The notes below the pieces were generated by a model, which worked only from the letters and a program-made list of their open reading frames with translations, had not been told where the DNA came from and did not search any database. Shown in pieces: positions 60,785 through 64,000 of a stretch of 64,000 nucleotides of DNA. Origin of the DNA: CALBPI01 sp039027435 (GTDB lineage: Bacteria; Pseudomonadota; Gammaproteobacteria; Steroidobacterales; Woeseiaceae); assembly GCA_039027435.1 (NCBI GenBank), contig JBCCKF010000008.1, positions 62,001 through 126,000 of the forward strand, given 5' to 3'. Positions within the stretch are counted from its first letter, which is position 1; every line of letters begins with the position of its first letter. A program made the translations under genes and the position numbers.

Positions 60785-62152
60785 ATGCGTACCGATTTCA
60801 CACAAGCGACGGGCCAGGTCTGGCAGGTTAGTGACCTCAACCGTGAGGTCCGAAGTCTGCTCGAGAGTGGATTCGGTACCGTGTGGGTCGAAGCGGAAAT
60901 ATCCAACCTCGCACGACCCGCCTCGGGCCACCTTTACTTCAGCCTGAAGGATCCGAGCGCTCAACTGCGTGCGGCGTTTTTTCGCCAGCGCCAGCGTGGC
61001 AGCGTGCGTGGGCTCGCCAATGGCGATCAGGTTTTGGTGCGGGGCCGCCTGAGCCTCTACGAACCGAGGGGCGACTATCAGCTGATCGTCGAGCACCTCG
61101 AGCCTGCTGGCGAAGGAGCCCTGCGACGCGCATTCGAATTGTTGAAGCGAAAACTCGCCGAAGAGGGGTTGTTATCTGACTCGCTGAAGCAGGCGTTGCC
61201 GATGCTGCCAGCACGAATCGGGGTCATCACATCGCCGTCCGGTGCCGCTGTACAGGACGTACTCAAGGTCCTTCGCCGCCGCATGCCATCTATCCCTGTA
61301 CGCATCTACCCGGCGAGCGTCCAGGGCGTGGAGGCGCCTGCATCGCTGCGCCACGCGCTGGAAAGAGCTAATGCGCAGCGTGCTTGTGACGTTTTGCTGC
61401 TGGTTCGCGGCGGCGGCTCGATCGAGGATCTCGCTGCGTTCAACGATGAAGCACTGGCGCGAATGATTGTCGACAGTGAAATCCCGGTGATCACTGGCGT
61501 CGGTCATGAGACCGACAGCACCATTGTGGACTTCGTTTCGGACAGAGCGGCGGCCACACCGAGTGCCGCCGCCGAGATCGCAACCCCGGACGGCGCTGCG
61601 CTGCGCAATCAACTCAGCGGTCTGCGGCGAAGATTGCTCAATGCTCAGCAACGCCGACATCAGGCCGATGCACAACGCCTGGATTTTCTGACCAGAAGGC
61701 TGGGGCTTGCAGGACCTGGTGCCCGACTCAAGCGGCAAGCAGAGCGCTTGAAATTCGCGCAACAGCGTCTGCCACAGAGTCTAAGGCAACTCGTTGCTCA
61801 GCGTCGTCAACGCATGTCGGTACTGGTTGCCAGACTGATTGCCCAGCAACCTGGAGTCCGTGTGCGCGCGCAACGCCGACGTCTTGAGCATGCGTCAGTG
61901 CTCTTGCGAACGGTTCAGACTCGCAGAATTGAGCGCCTAAAGACCCGACTGAGCGTTATCGCAACGCATTTGAACGCGATTAGTCCGCTCGCCACACTGG
62001 AGCGGGGTTACGCGATCGTGCGAGACGAAAGCGGCGCGGCAATGCATCGGATAGACCAAGTCCGTGCGGGTTCAAAGGCGCAAGTATTGATGTCGGGTGG
62101 ACACTTCGAAGCCACTGTGGGCCAAGTTGTGCCGAGCGAGACGGAAGACTAA
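60785..62152 (+). CDS. xseA: Exodeoxyribonuclease VII large subunit
   Basis: 455 residues. N-terminal OB fold (VSDLNREVRSLLESGFGTVW, SGHLYFSLKDPSAQLRAAFF), then the catalytic domain with RIGVITSPSGAAVQDVLKVL, LLVRGGGSIEDLAAFNDEAL and ITGVGHETDSTIVDFVSDRAA, and a long C-terminal coiled coil rich in Arg/Gln, finally LERGYAIVRDESG. It degrades single-stranded DNA with XseB (gene not in this window). Divergent from guaB, about 100 bases apart. Confidence 0.97.
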   Translation: MRTDFTQATGQVWQVSDLNREVRSLLESGFGTVWVEAEISNLARPASGHLYFSLKDPSAQLRAAFFRQRQRGSVRGLANGDQVLVRGRLSLYEPRGDYQLIVEHLEPAGEGALRRAFELLKRKLAEEGLLSDSLKQALPMLPARIGVITSPSGAAVQDVLKVLRRRMPSIPVRIYPASVQGVEAPASLRHALERANAQRACDVLLLVRGGGSIEDLAAFNDEALARMIVDSEIPVITGVGHETDSTIVDFVSDRAAATPSAAAEIATPDGAALRNQLSGLRRRLLNAQQRRHQADAQRLDFLTRRLGLAGPGARLKRQAERLKFAQQRLPQSLRQLVAQRRQRMSVLVARLIAQQPGVRVRAQRRRLEHASVLLRTVQTRRIERLKTRLSVIATHLNAISPLATLERGYAIVRDESGAAMHRIDQVRAGSKAQVLMSGGHFEATVGQVVPSETED

Positions 62153-62742
62153 TCGTCGAACGACAGTTCGCGCATGACGCGCCGGTACCAATCGCTTTCG
62201 CCCTCACGCACAAACACATGGCAGTGATTCATATCGCCACCGTATATGTGCAACGAGACTGCAGGTGACCTATCGCAAGGATTGGCGATAAGGTGGTACT
62301 CGTACGGCGGGATAAGGCAACCCGCACTGCCGATACCCGCCATATAGCTGTTCCGAGGTTCAAAGCGATATCGGTCTTCGTCCTCGATATGCTCCATGAG
62401 TTCGAATTGTTGTACGTCGATGGTCCCGGCGCAGACGCCTTCGACGCACCACATTCCTGCATGGTCATGGATCGGCGTCGACTGGCAGGCACCCCAGGTC
62501 ATCGCAACAATCGAATAGCCGCGCTCAGGATCTCTATGCAGCAGCCGACGCGCATAGCGATCAGTACGTGGGCTCATGACGCCGACCGGAAGCTCAAACG
62601 CATTGGTTCTGATCATCCGGCAAAGTTCGTTCTTGATTGCCTCGGTGATCGCGGATTCGCCATCCAACATCACCGCCTCATCGATCAGGGAGACGAGCGG
62701 CTTAAGCCCTGGGTGCAGGAGTTTGTCGGTAGCGGCAACCAT
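62149..62742 (-). CDS. Cysteine dioxygenase-type cupin enzyme
   Basis: 197 residues. The first cupin motif is STPIHDHAGMWCVEGVCAGT, with His-x-His as Fe(II) ligands; the third His is in PYEYHLIANP. The general plan matches bacterial thiol dioxygenases that make cysteine sulphinate or act on 3-mercaptopropionate. The Cys near the first motif (MWC) is at a position like that of the Cys-Tyr cross-link of cysteine dioxygenase; whether the link forms is unknown. It shares bases of its stop with convergent xseA. The metX-like gene is upstream on the same strand, 63 bases away. Confidence 0.87.
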   Translation of the reverse strand: MVAATDKLLHPGLKPLVSLIDEAVMLDGESAITEAIKNELCRMIRTNAFELPVGVMSPRTDRYARRLLHRDPERGYSIVAMTWGACQSTPIHDHAGMWCVEGVCAGTIDVQQFELMEHIEDEDRYRFEPRNSYMAGIGSAGCLIPPYEYHLIANPCDRSPAVSLHIYGGDMNHCHVFVREGESDWYRRVMRELSFDD

Positions 62743-62805
62743 TCTGAGATCATAGCAAATACCGCCCGACCACCGATGCGAAATCTTTCGCCTTTTTCGT
62801 ACCGA

Positions 62806-63915
62806 TCACTGCGTTGCGAACCATTCTCCGATGACCGGACGGAAGCGATCCATATCCACCAGAAATGAGTCATGACCCTGTAGAGAGGGCAGGACCTCGA
62901 ATTTCACGTCGCAACCGCTGCCGGTCAACGCATCGGCAAGTTCTTCTTGCTGGAATACCGGAAAGAGAATATCGGTGGCGACGCCGATCACCAGCGCTTT
63001 GGACAAATCGGTTCGCGCGACTCCCGTGACAACCGATCCCCCATAATCGGCGGCATCGAACAGGTCCATCGCGCGTGAAAGATACAAGTAGCAGTTAGGA
63101 TCGAAATCGCCCGTGAATTTCTCTGCGTGAGCCTGGAGGTAACTCTCCACTTCGAAGTCGATGCAAAACGCATCGTTGCTACGTCGCTCGGCAGATACAC
63201 GCTCTCTGCCGAAGCGGGTCAGCCATTCCTCGGCCGACCGATAGGAAATCATGCCGAGCTTGCGCGCCATTTTCATGCCCGATACGGGCCCGACGCCGTC
63301 GTATCGGCCTTCTTCCCACGCAGGATCACGACGCACCATTTCGCGCTGTAAAGACCGAAGCGCAATCGCGAATGGCGCGGCGCGCGCTGCCGAGGAAACG
63401 GATACCAGACGCTCAACGCGGTCCGGGTATCGCATAGAGAATGCGAGTGCGGTCATGCCGCCCATCGAACAACCAACGGCAGTGTGGACGCGCTCGACCC
63501 CTAAAGCGTCGAGCACCAATGCGCTGCCCACCGCGAGATCCTCTAGAGAAAGAACAGGAAAATCAATCTGATAAGGACCATTCTTGACCGGGTCGAAACT
63601 CGCGGGACCGGTAGAACCGAAGCAACTGCCGAGCGAGTTGACGCACACGACGAAGAAGCGATCTGTATCGATCGGGCGCGCGGGGCCAATCATCGGCTCC
63701 CACCAACCGGGCGAGGGATCCGCCGGCGACGAAGCGGCATGCGCCGATGGCGAAAGCCCGGTGAACACAACGACACAGTTGCTAGCGTGTTCGTTGAGTT
63801 CGCCCCACGTCTCGTAAGCCAGGTCGGCTTGTCGCAGCTCACCGCCACGGTGAAATCTCAACGTGTCGGTAACGGTTAGCGTCTGCCGCGCTCCGGCAGG
63901 CCTGGTCGAGCTCAT
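62806..63915 (-). CDS. MetX-type O-acyltransferase (homoserine or serine O-succinyl/acetyltransferase)
   Basis: 369 residues, alpha/beta-hydrolase fold. Nucleophile Ser lies in VGCSMGGMTALAFSM, with Asp in GVATDILFPVFQQEEL and His in LQGHDSFLVD. The sequence, including NSLGSCFGSTGPASFDP and YLYLSRAMDLFDAADYG, is closer to the Xanthomonas/Lysobacter group shown to act as serine O-succinyltransferases than to classic homoserine acetyltransferases; that assignment is from memory and needs a tree. The cysteine-dioxygenase-like gene follows on the same strand, which would fit a cysteine-supply and disposal pair. The remaining 85 bases to the window end hold its leader; I see no riboswitch there. 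Confidence 0.9.
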   Translation of the reverse strand: MSSTRPAGARQTLTVTDTLRFHRGGELRQADLAYETWGELNEHASNCVVVFTGLSPSAHAASSPADPSPGWWEPMIGPARPIDTDRFFVVCVNSLGSCFGSTGPASFDPVKNGPYQIDFPVLSLEDLAVGSALVLDALGVERVHTAVGCSMGGMTALAFSMRYPDRVERLVSVSSAARAAPFAIALRSLQREMVRRDPAWEEGRYDGVGPVSGMKMARKLGMISYRSAEEWLTRFGRERVSAERRSNDAFCIDFEVESYLQAHAEKFTGDFDPNCYLYLSRAMDLFDAADYGGSVVTGVARTDLSKALVIGVATDILFPVFQQEELADALTGSGCDVKFEVLPSLQGHDSFLVDMDRFRPVIGEWFATQ

Positions 63916-64000
63916 GTCAGCACGTAGCTTTCTGTGGTCTTTCTTGTCGCTCGCGCTTCAAGCAGGAACGCCCTGCCTCAGAGAAAACGCTTCGCGAGGC

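Noticed and set aside
63916..64000. SAM riboswitch in front of the metX-like gene
   Set aside because: Only 85 bases are visible and no SAM-I, SAM-II or SAH motif can be recognised in them.
1..64000. CRISPR arrays, insertion sequences, prophage genes, tRNA or rRNA genes
   Set aside because: No spaced direct repeats, transposase or integrase domains, or cloverleaf sequences apart from the tmRNA were seen.

Overview
This is one contiguous piece of a gammaproteobacterial chromosome, with high G+C, dense gene packing and many ATGA or 4-base gene overlaps. The lineage call rests on several features: a tmRNA with an ANDDNYAIAA tag, a small 4.5S SRP RNA just upstream of dnaX-ybaB-recR, a guaB-guaA-tadA run divergent from xseA, an orn/rsgA divergent pair, a ppsR/ppsA divergent pair, and an IbpA-type Hsp20. 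A GlyGly-CTERM protein, RND pumps, Tat and lipoprotein signals and HDOD regulators suggest a free-living, probably marine or sediment, deep-branching gammaproteobacterium (Chromatiales, Woeseiales or Xanthomonadales-like). I cannot name the genus. I see no insertion sequence, prophage, CRISPR array, tRNA or rRNA.

Layout. 1-7.3 kb: a truncated Na+-coupled SNF transporter, smpB, a lipoprotein RidA behind a GMC dehydrogenase/subunit-3 operon, ssrA (tmRNA), and a tandem pair of membrane-anchored paralogues of unknown function. 7.3-10.9 kb: ibpA with a sigma32-like promoter and a ROSE-type RNA thermometer, an exported amidohydrolase, thymidine kinase and a secreted beta-propeller protein. 10.9-18.2 kb: a nucleoside-salvage block (nupC, two divergent paralogous phosphoribosyltransferases, an adenosine-kinase-like PfkB enzyme, deoD, a cupin, a lipoprotein MTA/SAH-deaminase-like amidohydrolase, deoB). 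18.3-24 kb: a saccharopine-dehydrogenase-like protein and a translationally coupled signalling operon (PAS histidine kinase, receiver-HDOD, receiver plus degenerate HD-GYP).

24-32.5 kb: an uncharacterised lipoprotein pair, a BON-LysM protein, dodecin, an NlpC/P60 lipoprotein, an exported HExxH peptidase overlapping a Ycf46-like AAA ATPase, several small membrane proteins, Dps and DUF1232. 32.6-42.8 kb: the Prc protease with a strong terminator, then an RND efflux operon with one lipoprotein adaptor and two different permeases, preceded by a small membrane protein and a promoter-overlapping palindrome. 42.8-64 kb is mostly housekeeping: a coiled-coil unknown, DUF1249, ppsR/ppsA, an SH3 protein, a GFA enzyme, a DUF938 methyltransferase, orn/rsgA, a HIT protein, recR-ybaB-dnaX, ffs, mltF, a GlyGly-CTERM protein, a GNAT enzyme, tadA-guaA-guaB, xseA, a cysteine-dioxygenase-like enzyme and a MetX-type acyltransferase.

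Functional themes: purine uptake, salvage and GMP synthesis are heavily represented; stress systems (tmRNA/SmpB, IbpA, Dps, Prc) are scattered through the window. No single locus is an obvious new defence or biosynthetic system. The best candidates for something undescribed are the three-protein signalling operon, the tandem anchored paralogues beside ssrA, the two-permease RND locus, the surface nucleoside-deaminase/salvage arrangement and the secreted-peptidase/AAA pair. No gap between annotated genes exceeds 300 bases except the one that holds ssrA.
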